DNA of 64,000 nucleotides from Armigeres subalbatus (lineage: Eukaryota > Arthropoda > Insecta > Diptera > Culicidae). Positions 11,186-22,701 of this stretch are shown here, in pieces; positions within the stretch are counted from its first letter, which is position 1, and the number at the start of each line of letters is the position of its first letter. The stretch spans positions 1 through 64,000 of the forward strand of contig NW_026943328.1 in assembly GCF_024139115.2 (NCBI RefSeq), read 5' to 3'. A program made the translations under genes and the position numbers. The notes below the pieces were generated by a model. The model worked only from the letters and a program-made list of their open reading frames with translations. It made no database searches and was not told the DNA's origin.

Positions 11186-12440
11186 AAATACACAGTCAGT
11201 TCGTATTTCTGCAGCTCAGCATAATAAAGAACAGATTTCCGTACAAAAATATTTGCTGATTTCCAATAAACTATTTGCTGTGATTTAGCAATAAAAAATA
11301 GGTACGTGTTTGCTGAAAGCTAGGACATGATGTGACAATTCAATCGAGACTGCCTTGTTACTATTCAGTCGGTAGCTCTGACGAGGTGGTCGCCAGTGTT
11401 ACCAAATTAATTTGGTACAGAACCTTCCATACAATATGTTTCAAAACTCGATGTTTATATTCCTTTTTATCCATTATTTATGTAAGAGAAGCGAAAGTTA
11501 CAAACACAAAAAAATTCACTTGAAAAAATATAACTGTTAGATGGAAAAAATGACAAAAAATGATTATAGTGCTTAAAATCAACTTTATAAATAAATCTTT
11601 GCAGACCTTGACTGCCGTACTCTGGAAAAGTGATGTATGAGCCAAATTACAACATATTTACTTTCCATTTTTCTGTTAAAGAGCTCGATGAGTACTACTC
11701 GTTAACACCATTTTTGGAAAATGGCGTTTACGTCACTTTTTAAGATTACGGCAGTTCAAAACAATGTATAAGCCTTTGGCTATTAAGTGTAAACTAATTT
11801 TATACCAGCAAACTCGAACGCAGATTGCCTCTTCGATGGCGCATAGCTGTCGGTCGATACTTTCCGGCGTCTCCGGACGCACCTCGTAATCGACGGTGTT
11901 GTTGACGCACTGCTGGAACCGCTGCCAGTTCACTCGATGGTAGTTTCGCCTTGTTATTGTTGTTATTGCTAAATATCAACTTTTAAAACCAGCAACGTTG
12001 TCCAAGCTAATAACAAACTGCCCTACGGAAAACCCACCGCACCGGCACGATTGTGACAGAGAATCGGTACGATTTTGAAGCGTTTGAATAATCTGGATCT
12101 GCAGGATCTAGAAAATGTGAGAAAATTCTAGATTTCCATGATATACGGAATCAAAAATATCTGAAGGTAAAAGTTTAGGTCATGACAATGATCTCAATCG
12201 GAAGGATCTGAATCAGTCTGAACTCAGTCTGAATCTGAAATAAATGAGTTATCAGAGAATGCCCCAAACTTGAGCATTCTTAAATCAAAGATCTGAAAAT
12301 GCAAAACGCGGGACGCCTATCTGTATCACGTCACTTGGCTTGGAAATTTACATAATAGAAGTGCATTCCGCATAGATTTTGGACAAAAAAAATATTTAAA
12401 AATATTTGTGAGACCGTATAAATTAATGTAACTTTGGAAA
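11186..12440. other. No gene recognised
   Basis: AT-rich sequence. Open frames at 11332-11523 and 11733-11933 (minus) have no recognised domain. Confidence 0.4.
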
Positions 12441-12446
12441 ATTAAG

Positions 12447-12881
12447 TTGAAAAATGAAGCGTCCCATTCACCATGCAGGAAGAGAAAAGAAAAACTAATT
12501 ATGCACAGTCCTGCAAAATTCATCTGCGTCAAAAACCGGTTTAAACTCTTTATTCAGTTCCATGATGGCCCATTTACGTTTTGGCTAGATTTAGCCAGCT
12601 GCCATTGTAGCATGGAAGTGCTACAATGGTACAACATTAGTAGAGTCCAGTTCATCCTAAAAAATCTGAATCCATTAAATTGTCCTCAGTTCCATCCAAT
12701 AGAGAAATTTTGGGCGATAATTAACCAGAAATTGAAGACCAAAGGAACAGTTATCAGTGACATTGGTCAAATGAAGAATTGGTGGAAACAGTTGGGCAAA
12801 ATCATGACTAAAGAAGGTGTGCGCCGGCTGACAAGCGGCATCAACAGAAAAGGGCGAGTATTCCTTCGATGTATGATTTAA
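12447..12881 (+). pseudogene. Tc1/mariner DD37E transposase, C-terminal fragment
   Basis: The open frame encodes the C-terminal part of a Tc1/mariner transposase. The second catalytic Asp lies in FWLDLASCH (residue 48, codon 12588-12590) and the third acidic residue is Glu in FHPIEKFWAI (residue 86, codon 12702-12704). That leaves 37 residues between them, the DD37E spacing described in mosquitoes (ITmD37E). The first catalytic Asp and the paired helix-turn-helix DNA-binding domain are absent. Family similarity starts only around residue 36, so the first ~35 codons are probably unrelated sequence. The family protein is roughly 340-350 residues, so this is a dead 5'-truncated copy. I did not find its terminal inverted repeats. 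Confidence 0.85.
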
Positions 12882-12884
12882 TTC

Positions 12885-13700
12885 AGTTATTTATATGGAA
12901 TAAAATAATATAAGCTTGGTTCCATTTTTAGAAAGTTTTTCGATTGAACAGAAAGTTTAAAAGTGCCCAATTTCTAAATAATCTGATCTTTTTGTATGTA
13001 AAGTTGCAGTTTAAAATAATATTTGAAATCAGTAATATTATAAAAAAGAACTTTGAGAGGAGATGATCAGTAAATTGTGATAACAAAATTGATATTTCAC
13101 GTGTATTTGCTCAGATTTTATTTGTGGGTCACGAGGATTTGATTTTAGTCGACGCTGATTTGGCGCGCAAAATATTTCAGGATCTTCGTAACTTCGTAGT
13201 TCCCTCAATACATTAATACATATTACAAAACTCAATCGACTTAAATAAAAATAGAGCATACCAAAACGATGAGATGTACACAGATAGAAAAATCCACTGA
13301 AATTTACGCCAAACATCATGCACATAAATGGAACGTCATTATTAGCGTGATTCCACAACGGATATAACCTTAATGTATACAATATTTGACGTAAATCGTT
13401 CATATGGCATGCAAGTTGTAAGCAATCATGTTAGGAAGAGGGCCATTTCAGCGAAGAATAGCGTAAATTTCCGCATGGCAAGTTTTACGCGCTGTTTACT
13501 TTTCATTACTTTTTCTGTGTACAAATAATGTTTACGTCACTGAACAATATTATTTAAATCAACGTTTTATACTTAAACACTTTCAACAAAACACTGAAGA
13601 AATTTTAAAGTGGAAAGCTAAATGTGTTTCTGTTGAAGATACAGAATTGTGTTACGTGGTGAGATTTAGTTAAGGAATTTATATGTATAAAATTTTGAAT
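12885..13700. other. No gene recognised
   Basis: AT-rich sequence following the transposase remnant. A 121-codon minus-strand frame (13038-13403) has no recognisable domain and I regard it as chance. Confidence 0.4.
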
Positions 13701-13707
13701 TGCTATA

Positions 13708-13931
13708 TTCAGCGGCGCAGCCAAATTTTTTATGATATGAAAATTTGAAATATTAAAAATTCATTTCGAAATTCCGTGAAATTTTCATTTTCAGTCGAAA
13801 TTTTTGAAATTAAATGATACGAAACGAAATCAGAAAATCAGATTTCGCTATACTAAAATTCCGTGAAATTCCGCGGAATTTCGTTTCGAATGCCCTAAAA
13901 CGAAATTTTTCGAAATACCGCATATGCTTAG
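13708..13931. repeat. GAAAC-rich dispersed repeat, long copy 2
   Basis: Same ends as the copy at 8908-9155: ATTCAGCGGCGCAGCC at the left and CGAAATACCGCATATGCTTA at the right. It is slightly shorter because of internal indels. Confidence 0.85.
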
Positions 13932-14318
13932 AAATCTTCAAAAATTGCCGTAGCGGGTAGATTATAAATGGTATAAATTTATTTTGGGTGGTATAAATTT
14001 TCAATATGTGCCCAATTCAATTTTTCCGTTCATTACCTTCGAGTGTTGCGGAAGTTTCGTCCATACATCACTTTATTCTGAAAAATAATCTTCGGCATGT
14101 AATAATGCAGTTTTTGTGAAATACACAACATTTGAATAGGGTAGTCAAGCAACACCGTTCCCCCCATGGCAAAACAAAGTTGACTATGGTTTTTGAGCAA
14201 TGTCATCCAGTATGCTCAATTCACTGGGATGGAGCTATGGAGTGGGCTTTGTGGTAGTACCAGGGCCTGGGAATCTAAAAGTCTACGGTTCTAGACGCCT
14301 AGCATAAAAATATTTTTT

Positions 14319-14350
14319 GCCTTTCTCGTATACTAAGTATACGGAAAGGC
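14319..14350. repeat. Short hairpin GCCTTTCTCGTATAC...GGAAAGGC
   Basis: A 32-base near-palindrome (GCCTTTCTCGTATACT / AGTATACGGAAAGGC). A half-copy, GCCTTTCTCGTATACTAT, recurs at about 51889-51906. This suggests the end of a dispersed repeat, but the family is not identified. Confidence 0.5.
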
Positions 14351-14517
14351 TATAAGAACTGCTCCAAAACCGAACTTTTTTTTTCAAAAAGCACTCAAAT
14401 TTATTTTTCTGGTTTTTTGGCATTTTTTTCAGCTAAATCTACTAAAAAGTCATAGAATAAGCCCTCTAAACATCCTAGTATCCATGACAAAGTGGTAGAT
14501 AATAGTTTAAAGAAGCT

Positions 14518-14813
14518 ATCAACGACCCTCCTTAGCCGTGCGGTAAGACGCGCGGTTACAAAGCAAGACCATGCTGAAGGTGGCTGGGTTCGATTCCCAG
14601 TGTCGGTCTAGGCAATTTTCGGATTGGAAATTGTCTCTACTTCCCTGGGCATAAAAGTATCATCGTGTTAGCCTCATGATATACGAATGCAAAAATGGTA
14701 ACCTGGCTTAGAAACCTCGCAGTTAATAACTGTGGAAGTGTTTAATGAACACTAAGCTGCGAGGCGGCTCTGTCCCAGTGTGGGGACGTAATGCCAATAA
14801 GAAGAAGAAGAAG
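14518..14813 (+). mobile_element. Feilai-type tRNA-derived SINE, copy 1
   Basis: The tRNA-related head has an A box TAGCCGTGCGG (14533-14543) and a perfect B box GGTTCGATTCC (14587-14597). The body reads through CATGATATACGAATGC and CTCGCAGTTAATAACTG, and the element ends in ATGCCAATAAGAAGAAG repeats. Probable target-site duplication AAGAAGCT at 14510-14517 and 14814-14821, although the right copy merges with the GAA tail. It has no coding capacity and would depend on a LINE for mobility. The body is shared with 18266-18567, 22702-23611 and the relic near 31.9 kb. Confidence 0.85.
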
Positions 14814-14869
14814 AAGAAGCTTCTATTATGTAGTAAAATTGATTCATTCAGACATTTTTATGAAAAAGT

Positions 14870-15000
14870 CTGAAAAATCACAAATCTCGTTTGATGCACC
14901 TCTAAATCTTCATGGATTTGACTGAAAATTGGTCAGGAGACTCCATTTAATATATTCATTGAAATAGAGGGGTGGCACTTTGAATCTGGAATACTTTTGA
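14870..15000. repeat. TIR element, family B, partial copy
   Basis: Contains TCTTCATGGATTTGACTG, a GGAGACTCCATTTAAT block and GGGGTGGCACTTTGAATCTG, in the same order and orientation as the interior of the family B copy at 40569-40883. The ends are not recognisable. Confidence 0.6.
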
Positions 15001-15107
15001 AAATGATGTATACAGTAGAATTCTCTCACCAAATTTCCACATATTTGTCATGGATCGGCGAGACCGTCTCTTCAATATCAGCATGCTTTATATAAGTAGT
15101 TGTCTGC

Positions 15108-18100
15108 AGGGATGAAAAAGCCAATTATTCGTTTAGGAATTATTTTCAGGCTAAGGCCGGAGTGGCCTGTGCTGCACATAAAAGTCTTCTCCATTCAGCT
15201 CGGTCCAAGGCTGCACTTCGCCAACCACGCAGTCTGCGGAGGGTCCGCAAATCGTCCTCCACCTGATCGATCCACCTTGCCCGCTGTGCACCTCGCCTTC
15301 TTGTTCCCGTCGGATCGTTGTCGAGAACCATTTTCACCGGATTACTGTCCGACATTCTGGCTACGTGTCCGGCCCACCGCAGTCTTCCGATTTCCGTGGT
15401 GTGAACGATGGATGGTTCTCCCAACAGCTGATGCAACTCGTGGTTCATTCGCCTCCTCCACGTACCGTTTGCCATCTGCACCCCACCATAGATGGTACGC
15501 AACATTTTCCTTTCAAAAACTTCCAGTGCGCGTTGGTCCTCCACGAGCATCGTCCAGGTCTCGTGTCCGTAGAGAACTACCGGTCTTATAAGCGTTTTGT
15601 AGATAGTCAGTTTGGTACGGCGGCTCTATTCGATCGGAGCGTCTTAGGGCCGATGCCCACGTAGCGTTTTTTCAACACTGCGTGCACGTGGCGTTGAAAA
15701 AACGCAGGTGTGCATCGGTGCGGCGACGCTGCGTTACCGCTTTTTCCCGATGCACACATGCGTCCTTTTAACGCCATGTGCACGCAGCGTTGAAAAAACG
15801 CTACGTGGGCATCGGCCCTTACGGAGTCCAAAGTACGTACGATTTCCAGCCACTATGCGCCTCCGAATTTCTCTGCTGGTATCGCTATCGGCGGTCACCA
15901 GTGAGCCCAAGTACACGAATTCTTCAACCACCTCGATTTCGTCACCACCGATAGAAACTCGTGGTGGGTGGCTTACATTGACCTCTCTTGAGCCTCTTCC
16001 TATCATGTACTTCGTCTTCGACGTATTGATGACTAGTACAATCCGTTTAGCTTCACTTTTCAGTCTGATGTAGGCTTCCTCCATCCTCTCAAAGTTACGT
16101 GCCATGATATCAATGTCGTCGGCGAAACCAAATAACTGGACGGACTTCGTGAAAATCGTACCACTCGTGTCAATCCCTGCCCTGTATTACTCCCTCCAAA
16201 GCGATGTTGAATAGCAGACACGAAAGACCATCAACTTGCCGTAACCCTCTACAGGTTTCGAAGGACCTGAGAATGCCCCTGAAACTCGAACTACGCACAT
16301 CACCCGATCCATCGTCGCCTTGATCAACCGTATCAGTTTATCCGGAAATCCGTTTTCGTGCATTAGCTGCCATAGCTGGTCCCGATCGATTGTATCATAT
16401 GCGGCTTTGAAGTCGATAAATAAATGATGTGTGAGAACATTGTATTCGCGGCATTTCTGCAATACCTGACGTACGGCGAACACCTGATCTGTGGTAGAGC
16501 GTTCACCCATAAATCCCGCCTGGTACTGCCCCACGAACTCTCTTGCAATTGGTGTTAGCCGGCGGCATAAAATTTGGGAGTGTACCTTGTAGGCGGCGTT
16601 CAGCAATGTGATTACGCGGTAGTTGCTACAATCCAGCTTATCGCCCTTTTGTACATGGGACACACGACACCTTCCATCCACTTCTGCGGCAGAACCTCAT
16701 CCTCATAAACCTTGGTAATTACCCAGTGCAGCGTTCTAGCCAGTACCTCACCACCGTGTTTAAACAGCTCTCCTGGTAGTTGGTCAACTCCAGGGGCTTT
16801 GTTGTTTTTCAGCCGGCCGATCTCCTTCTGGATTTCCTGGAGATTCGGAGTCGGAAGTCGCATGTCCTGCGCGCGTTCTCCTAGGTTCATTACCATACCG
16901 CCACCGTTGTCTGCCATATCGCCATTCAGGTGCTCTTCGTAGTGCTGCCGCCACCTTTGGATCACCTCACGCTCGTTTGTAAGAAGGTTCCCGTTTATGT
17001 CCTTACACATATCGGGCTGTGGCACGTGGCCCTTACGTGAACGGTTCAACTTCTCATAGAACTTTCGTGCGTTATTAGCGCGGTACAGTTCCTCCGTCTC
17101 TTCGCGGTCTCGATCTTCTTGCTGGCGCTTTTTCCTCCGAAAAAAAAAATGGTCTGTTCCGCGCCCGTTTGTATCGTGCCTCGTTCGCCCTCGTGCAGCA
17201 ATCTCGTTCATGCTGCATTCTTCTCCTCAACTAACTGCTCACATTCGCCGTCATACCAGTCGTTTCTCTGATCCGGGGGCACCGTGCCTGATGCAGCGGC
17301 TGCGGTGCTTCCAATGGCGGATCGAATATTTCTTTGGACACTGCGCCTAGCCGCTCTTCCGTTGGGAGTGCCACTTCCGACTGCTGCGCGTAGTCTTGGG
17401 CTAGTTTACCATCTTGTAACCGCCCAATGTTCAGCCGCGGCGGACGACTACGACGCGTGTTGTACACCGTCGAGAGTTTTGAGCGGAGCCATACTGCAAC
17501 GAGGTAGTGGTCGGATTCAATATTCGCACTGCGGTAAGTGCGGACGTTCGTGATGTCGGAGAAGAATTTAGTGTCGATTAGAACGTAGTCGATTTGGTTG
17601 TCCGTTTCTTGGTTGGGTGATTTCTATGTGACCTTATGGATATTTTTGCGGTAAAAGAAGGTGCTTCGGACTACCATTCCGCGGGAGGCTGCGAAGTTTA
17701 TGCATCGTTGGCCGTTATCATTTGATACGGTGTCCAAACTATCCGGTCCGATGACCGGTCTATACATTTCCTCCCTTCCTACCTGAGCGTTCATGTCACC
17801 AATGACGATTTTGACGTCCCGCAGTGGGCATCCATCGTATGTCTGCTCCAGCTGTGCATAGAACGCTTCTTTCTCATCGTCGGGTCTCCCTTTGTGTGGG
17901 CACTGCACGTTGATGATGCTATAGTTGAAGAAACGGCCTTTTATCCTCAGCTTGCACATCCTTGCGTTGACACGTTGGCGCATCTTGCTCAGCACTATGA
18001 AGCCGGTTCCCAGCTCGTTGATGGTGCCACAGCTTTGGTAGAAGGTAGCCGCATGATGCCCGCTTTTCCACTCTATCTGTCCTGTCCAGCAAAACTCCTG

Positions 18101-18254
18101 CAGCGCCACGACGTCAAAGTTGCGGGGATGTAATTCATCGTTGATCATCCTGTCGCAACCTGCGAAACCTAGCGACTTGCAGTTCCATGTTCCAAGCTTC
18201 CAATCGTGTTCCTTTATTCGTCGCCTAAGTCTTTGCCGATTATATAGAGTCGTT
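15108..18254 (-). pseudogene. RTE-like non-LTR retrotransposon 1 (EN-RT-C-terminal), decayed
   Basis: Minus-strand element. An APE-type endonuclease domain (18190-17480) shows TWNCKSL, LQEFCW, GDMNAQVG, NQIDYVLID and the terminal SDHYL. It is followed by a linker (17467-17231) and the RT: ERSTTDQVFAVRQVL near 16500, FKAAYDTIDRDQLW near 16400 and FADDID near 16120. A C-terminal block follows with EEFVYLGSL, then RLRWAGHVARM and an Arg/Trp-rich tail (15550-15146). At least four frameshifts and a stop make it inactive. Order and motifs fit the RTE clade (JAM1 is the Aedes RTE named in the literature); I infer clade from motif pattern only. It is interrupted by a MITE at 15647-15818 and, upstream, by a Feilai at 18266-18567; its frame appears to resume at 18579-18650. 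Confidence 0.9.
15647..15818. mobile_element. Palindromic PIF/Harbinger-like MITE inside RTE 1
   Basis: A 172 bp insertion with long inverted ends: GGGCCGATGCCCACGTAG at the left and its exact reverse complement at the right, with the match continuing through CGTTTTTTCAAC. It is flanked by TTA at 15644-15646 and 15819-15821. A 3-bp TTA/TAA duplication and ends starting GG are typical of PIF/Harbinger MITEs. The interior has further inverted copies of the GCGTTGAAAAAACGC and GATGCACAC words. It splits the RTE C-terminal region. Confidence 0.88.
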
Positions 18255-18265
18255 TTATCTCTTAT

Positions 18266-18567
18266 CTTCTTCTTCTTCTTCTTCTTATTGGCATTACATC
18301 CCCACACTGGGACAGAGCCGCCTCGCAGCTTAGTGTTTATTAAGCACTTCCACAGTTATTAACTGCGAGGTTTCTAAGCCAGGTTACCATTTTTGCATTC
18401 GTATATCATGAGGCTAACACGATGATACTTTTATGCTCATAGGGAAATCAAGACAATTTACAATCCGAAAATTGCCTTGACCGGCACCGGGAATCGAACC
18501 CAGCCACCCTCAGCATGGTCTTGCTTTGTAGCCGCGCGTCTTACCACACGGCTAAGGACGGCCCCTA
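18266..18567 (-). mobile_element. Feilai-type SINE, copy 2, inserted in RTE 1
   Basis: Full-length minus-strand copy of about 302 bp. The GAA tail appears as CTTCTTCTTCTTCTT from 18266, and the B box (reverse complement GGAATCGAACC) lies near 18488-18498. A perfect 11 bp target-site duplication, TTATCTCTTAT, flanks it (18255-18265 and 18568-18578). The host sequence on both sides belongs to the 5' coding end of RTE 1, so the SINE inserted after that RTE. Confidence 0.92.
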
Positions 18568-18578
18568 TTATCTCTTAT

Positions 18579-18655
18579 ATTGCTCGAAATTATTGGTTTT
18601 CCAGGCGGCTTATTAGGCACACCATGTTTCAAAAAGTATGTACGAATAAGTGGTT
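18579..18655 (-). pseudogene. 5' continuation of RTE 1 beyond the SINE
   Basis: With one copy of the duplication removed, the minus-strand frame reads on from RDKTTLYNRQRLRRR into upstream codons without a stop for roughly 25 residues. The true 5' end of the element is not recognisable. Confidence 0.55.
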
Positions 18656-18659
18656 TACA

Positions 18660-21600
18660 ACCTTACACGTTTTGTCATTCGTTTGGCGTTCGCATGGTTT
18701 GTTCTCACATTCCACGTTTCGGACTACTACAGCATTGAATGAGTTAATTAAAAATTTAAAAATTTCAGTGCATCGGAGAAAATTTGAAACTATTGCTGCC
18801 ACTGCTGCTGCTTGTGGTGCTGCAACAGCGCTACTATTTCAAAAACGTATCATGATACCAATCCTATCGATTTTGCAAACGAAAAATTCATCTTCGGGTA
18901 TAAAATTTCCCCTTCGAAGCGTTTTTCTTTTAAAGTGCATTTCAGCCAAGTTGGCAATTAAAGAATTAACAAATCAATCAATTTTGTTTTTTCGTTGGCT
19001 TGTAGGAAAATAAGGTAACGTTGTTCACTGTTTACTATGAAATCTCAATTTTAAAATGTAATTTTCCTCAGCGTTATTTTTTAAAAAAAATGTTTGTAAT
19101 TGAATCAAGAAACTTCATGGAAACTATCCTAGAAAGCTTTCACTACTATTAATAAAACATGTAGAGATGTTCCAATTAGATATTGAATTACGCTGCTCTA
19201 ATTGTAAACACTCAACGCTCGTTCCGAACAATCTTAGCAAGGAGCATTCGAGGAACAGAATGCGGATGATATTTATTACAGCAAGAGAGCTATTCTCGAC
19301 TATACCTTGTAGAAACACACCAGAAATAATTATTATTACACAGCATGAATTAATTGATATCCAAGCAAAGCAATAGTAAATCCTCGGAATGTACGTAGCC
19401 CCTCCGGAAGTTATATTCTTGGATGTCACTGCCGAGCCGAGTCCAGATTCCAGAAGGCAGCAAAGCAGCACCTGATGCTCTTTTGTTCTAACGCAACGCC
19501 TCCGGGGCTTCTATATTGCCATCCGAAGCAATTCACGTCAAACTAAACGTGCAATGGTAGATGGAACTCTGCCAACACGGGTACTGCGAGGAGTAGTGGT
19601 GAGATGTAATGAAATGAAATGACCATCCATCTTACCAGCCAGCGCTCCACTCTCCTCCGCCGCGACATGACGGCTTCAATGACCATCGGATATTCATGGC
19701 GCCCATTTCTCCTCGCAACAAATGGAAACAAGTGCAACAATGTCATTTCATTTTCCATGTTTAATATGGCCGACGGCGATGATTTATTCACGCACTCTGT
19801 ACTCATTCCCGCATGATGGTTGAGCGTTTACTCTGAAAACGAGCCGGTAGGCTTTGTGATTCTGTAAAGTGAGAATCATTGGACGCACATATGAGCACCG
19901 TGGTGGTTCGGATTCTGTGCTGCTGTCAAGATGTCATGATGCTAGCTGTTTCATAGCACACCACAATAGTCCAGCACACACCGGTTCAAGTGCTTCGGAA
20001 ACGTTCGTTTGTTTAAATTTTTGGTATAAAGGGTGTTCATAGTCAAATTACCTCATTTAGAACAACTCACCAAAAAGAAGTCTCAACCGATTATCATTCA
20101 ATTTTCCGCGAGTTTGTGTTTAACTTTCCAGCAGTCTATTTCGACCCAAACACACCTAAAACAACGCTGTAGCTTTGTAACGCAAAGAGATAAAAATCTG
20201 AAGAATTCTGACTTTTCACAACCTTCCCTGAGAAAATCTTCTTTCAGCGACATCTAGGAGAGGCGCCACGAAAAAAAAAGGCAAATTGTATATTGGGGTC
20301 CATCCCAAGATTTCATCACAATTACAAAAACTCAAATTTTAATCGATTTCCGATCTTTAGGCACCAAACGAAATCTGTAGGTACCTTAAAACAGGGCCTT
20401 GTGGTGATTTATCAAAATAGACCTCTCTAGTCCACGAGGAACTTGAACCAAATATGCACTGTTTGAGCTTCTCAATTTGGCACCTAGATTTCGATTCTTG
20501 TGCTATGAAACATAAAATTGCAGATGTGAATATGTACGTACATTATGTGGAAGATTTTGATTTGAAAAATGTATTGGAGGTAACCACTTTCCTAGAATGA
20601 GAACATAATAATAAAAGATTTTCTGAGTTCGATGGTCCCAAATTTATCAAAATTGGATTATTTTATGCAAAGCTATGGTCATTTGATTCGTTCTCTATTT
20701 TTTTGTCAAACCCCTGCATTTGGAACGTTACATAGAGTAAGGTAAGTAAGAATATTCCACTAAGCAACCTTTGACAACATTTTTTCGCTCAATTATTTGC
20801 GCATTAGAAAACGTTTAAACAGACAGATTTTTATCCGATTTGTCTATTTGGATCAATATTTGTTGACCACAAAGGAATACGCATGAATAGTCTGATCATA
20901 TCGGTAATGAAGGCCAAAAAATGTCAAGGCTCTTTTCCAACAACAATCAACACGGTCCCATTTTTTGAGAAATCTTATCTTCAAGCTACTTCACCACTCC
21001 TTTAATTGACTCAGTAATCCATACTACACCCTGTGACCCATGTAATCGATATTCCCAAGCTCAAACATAACAGCATCCTTCCTGGTAGGTGAAAGAAGTA
21101 AAACCCTCACATTTTCGTACGGTTACTGGATTTTTTTTCGGTAGCATTCCCAAACCGCAGTAAAGCTATTCTAGGTGTCAGGTTCTGGTTTCTCATCAAA
21201 CGCCATTTGCAGACTGTACTAACATATCGTAAGCGACTTGCGAACAGAGAAAAATGTTCCAAGAAAAACTATTAAAACTTTTTCTCTCGTCGCTATTCGG
21301 TGGTGACATGAACTGGGTCGGTAAGTTGACTAAGTCAGCGTGCATGAGGTCAAAATGCGCTGAAAAGGTTGTGATATGGCTTTGATAGAACTTTGAGTGT
21401 ATAAGAAGTCACGATTGCATATTTCTCGGTAGTAAAAAAAATTGAATGAATCGGATTTTCAATTTGCCCTTTTAATCACCCGCAGTCTTCTTAATGGACG
21501 AATAATACTTTCAAAACAATCTGATTCGTTCGGTTCATTTCCACATTTGATTTCGCTCCCGTAAACGAGAATGCGCATCAACATTCATACAAATGAGCGT

Positions 21601-22340
21601 TCGAACGTAAGCAAGCATATGGTTTAATATCGTCTTCTAAAATAGAGAGAAAAATGGCATTGGTAATATCAAATTAATATTGCTCGTTACCAACCCCTCT
21701 TTTGAAAACGAAAATAAAAATCTTTTTGGCTGTAACTTTTTTGCCCTTTAACATTTTCTTATTGCAACTTTCACCAAAAGAAGCGGTATTTATTCGAGTT
21801 TTAGAAGTTTCTGGATTTCCATAATTTGCCACTTGGCTCTGGAGTTATTCTGGATTACAAATGGTGTTAGCTTTTGGCCACTTTTCAGAACACATACTTT
21901 GAGAATGACCGTTTTATATATTTTAATTGGAAACAATGCATAAACTATGCCAAATTTGATCAAAACCTGTTAGCAAAAATTACGGCAAACTATGGTAGTT
22001 TTGTGCTTCATGAGCCATATATGATTGGTCTCAGTGAACGGATTTTTCTGCTCAAGAATCAGTTTTGGGAAATAAGAAAACCCCATCATGCGGCATTTCT
22101 AACTTCAAGATTTCAAAAGTTTATACTTTATGGACTAGCGGTATAATTATAATAATTTTGGTCGACGGCGGCGTTTTCAGAATATTTTGAGTTTCGGAGA
22201 ATCTTCTGAGGATACTTTGAAGATTTCACGGAAAATTCTTTGGAATTGCTAGAGCTCTCTGGAATTTTTACGGAAAATTGTTCGAACGGAAGTTTCTGCG
22301 GGAACATGTTCAAAATGTGGATGTCAACAGGAATTACAGG
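18660..22340. other. Long stretch with no gene recognised
   Basis: About 3.7 kb of AT-rich, largely unique-looking sequence. Open frames (18477-19013, 19124-19471 minus, 19543-19806 minus, 20033-20257, 21874-22146) carry no domain, signal peptide or context. A TCGTCGCTATTCGG-type GC island is absent. I cannot exclude a small exon or a regulatory element. Confidence 0.4.
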
Positions 22341-22344
22341 GGAT

Positions 22345-22691
22345 AGTCATCCGGCGAACAACTATGTGCCACTTAGCGAATGCCACTTAGCTGAATAATA
22401 CGTTTGACCGAGTTGATCTTTTGACCGAAACGGTTATTAGGTCGGAAACCGTTTGACACGAAACAATCCATGGGTTCAAAGCCACATAGGTGGAAAATGA
22501 CAAACGGCCAATGGTAATTCGGCCGAACAGATCGAACGGTCGAAAATTTCATTTGTTTTGTACTATGACCAAAACTGTCAACCCGTTCGGCCAAATGGCC
22601 CATTCTGTCAAACGATTATTACGGCCAAATTACCTGTACGGTCAAAAAACTGTTCTGCCAAAGGATCAGTTCAACCGAAAGATATTTTTCG
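22345..22691. repeat. Degenerate TTCGGCCAAATGACC array, left part
   Basis: Runs of words such as GGCCAAATGGCC, GACCGAAACGGTTATT and GTCAAACGATTATTAC with a ~15 bp rhythm. It continues beyond the SINE at 23622-24262. Open frames across it on both strands are translated repeat. Confidence 0.75.
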
Positions 22692-22701
22692 CTGTATGTC
22701 T

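Noticed and set aside
14530..14600. tRNA gene suggested by A and B boxes
   Set aside because: The boxes belong to the head of a Feilai-type SINE repeated elsewhere in the window; no cloverleaf with a paired acceptor stem.
18477..19013. 178-codon plus-strand frame
   Set aside because: It starts inside the antisense of a SINE and runs through unrelated sequence; no domain.
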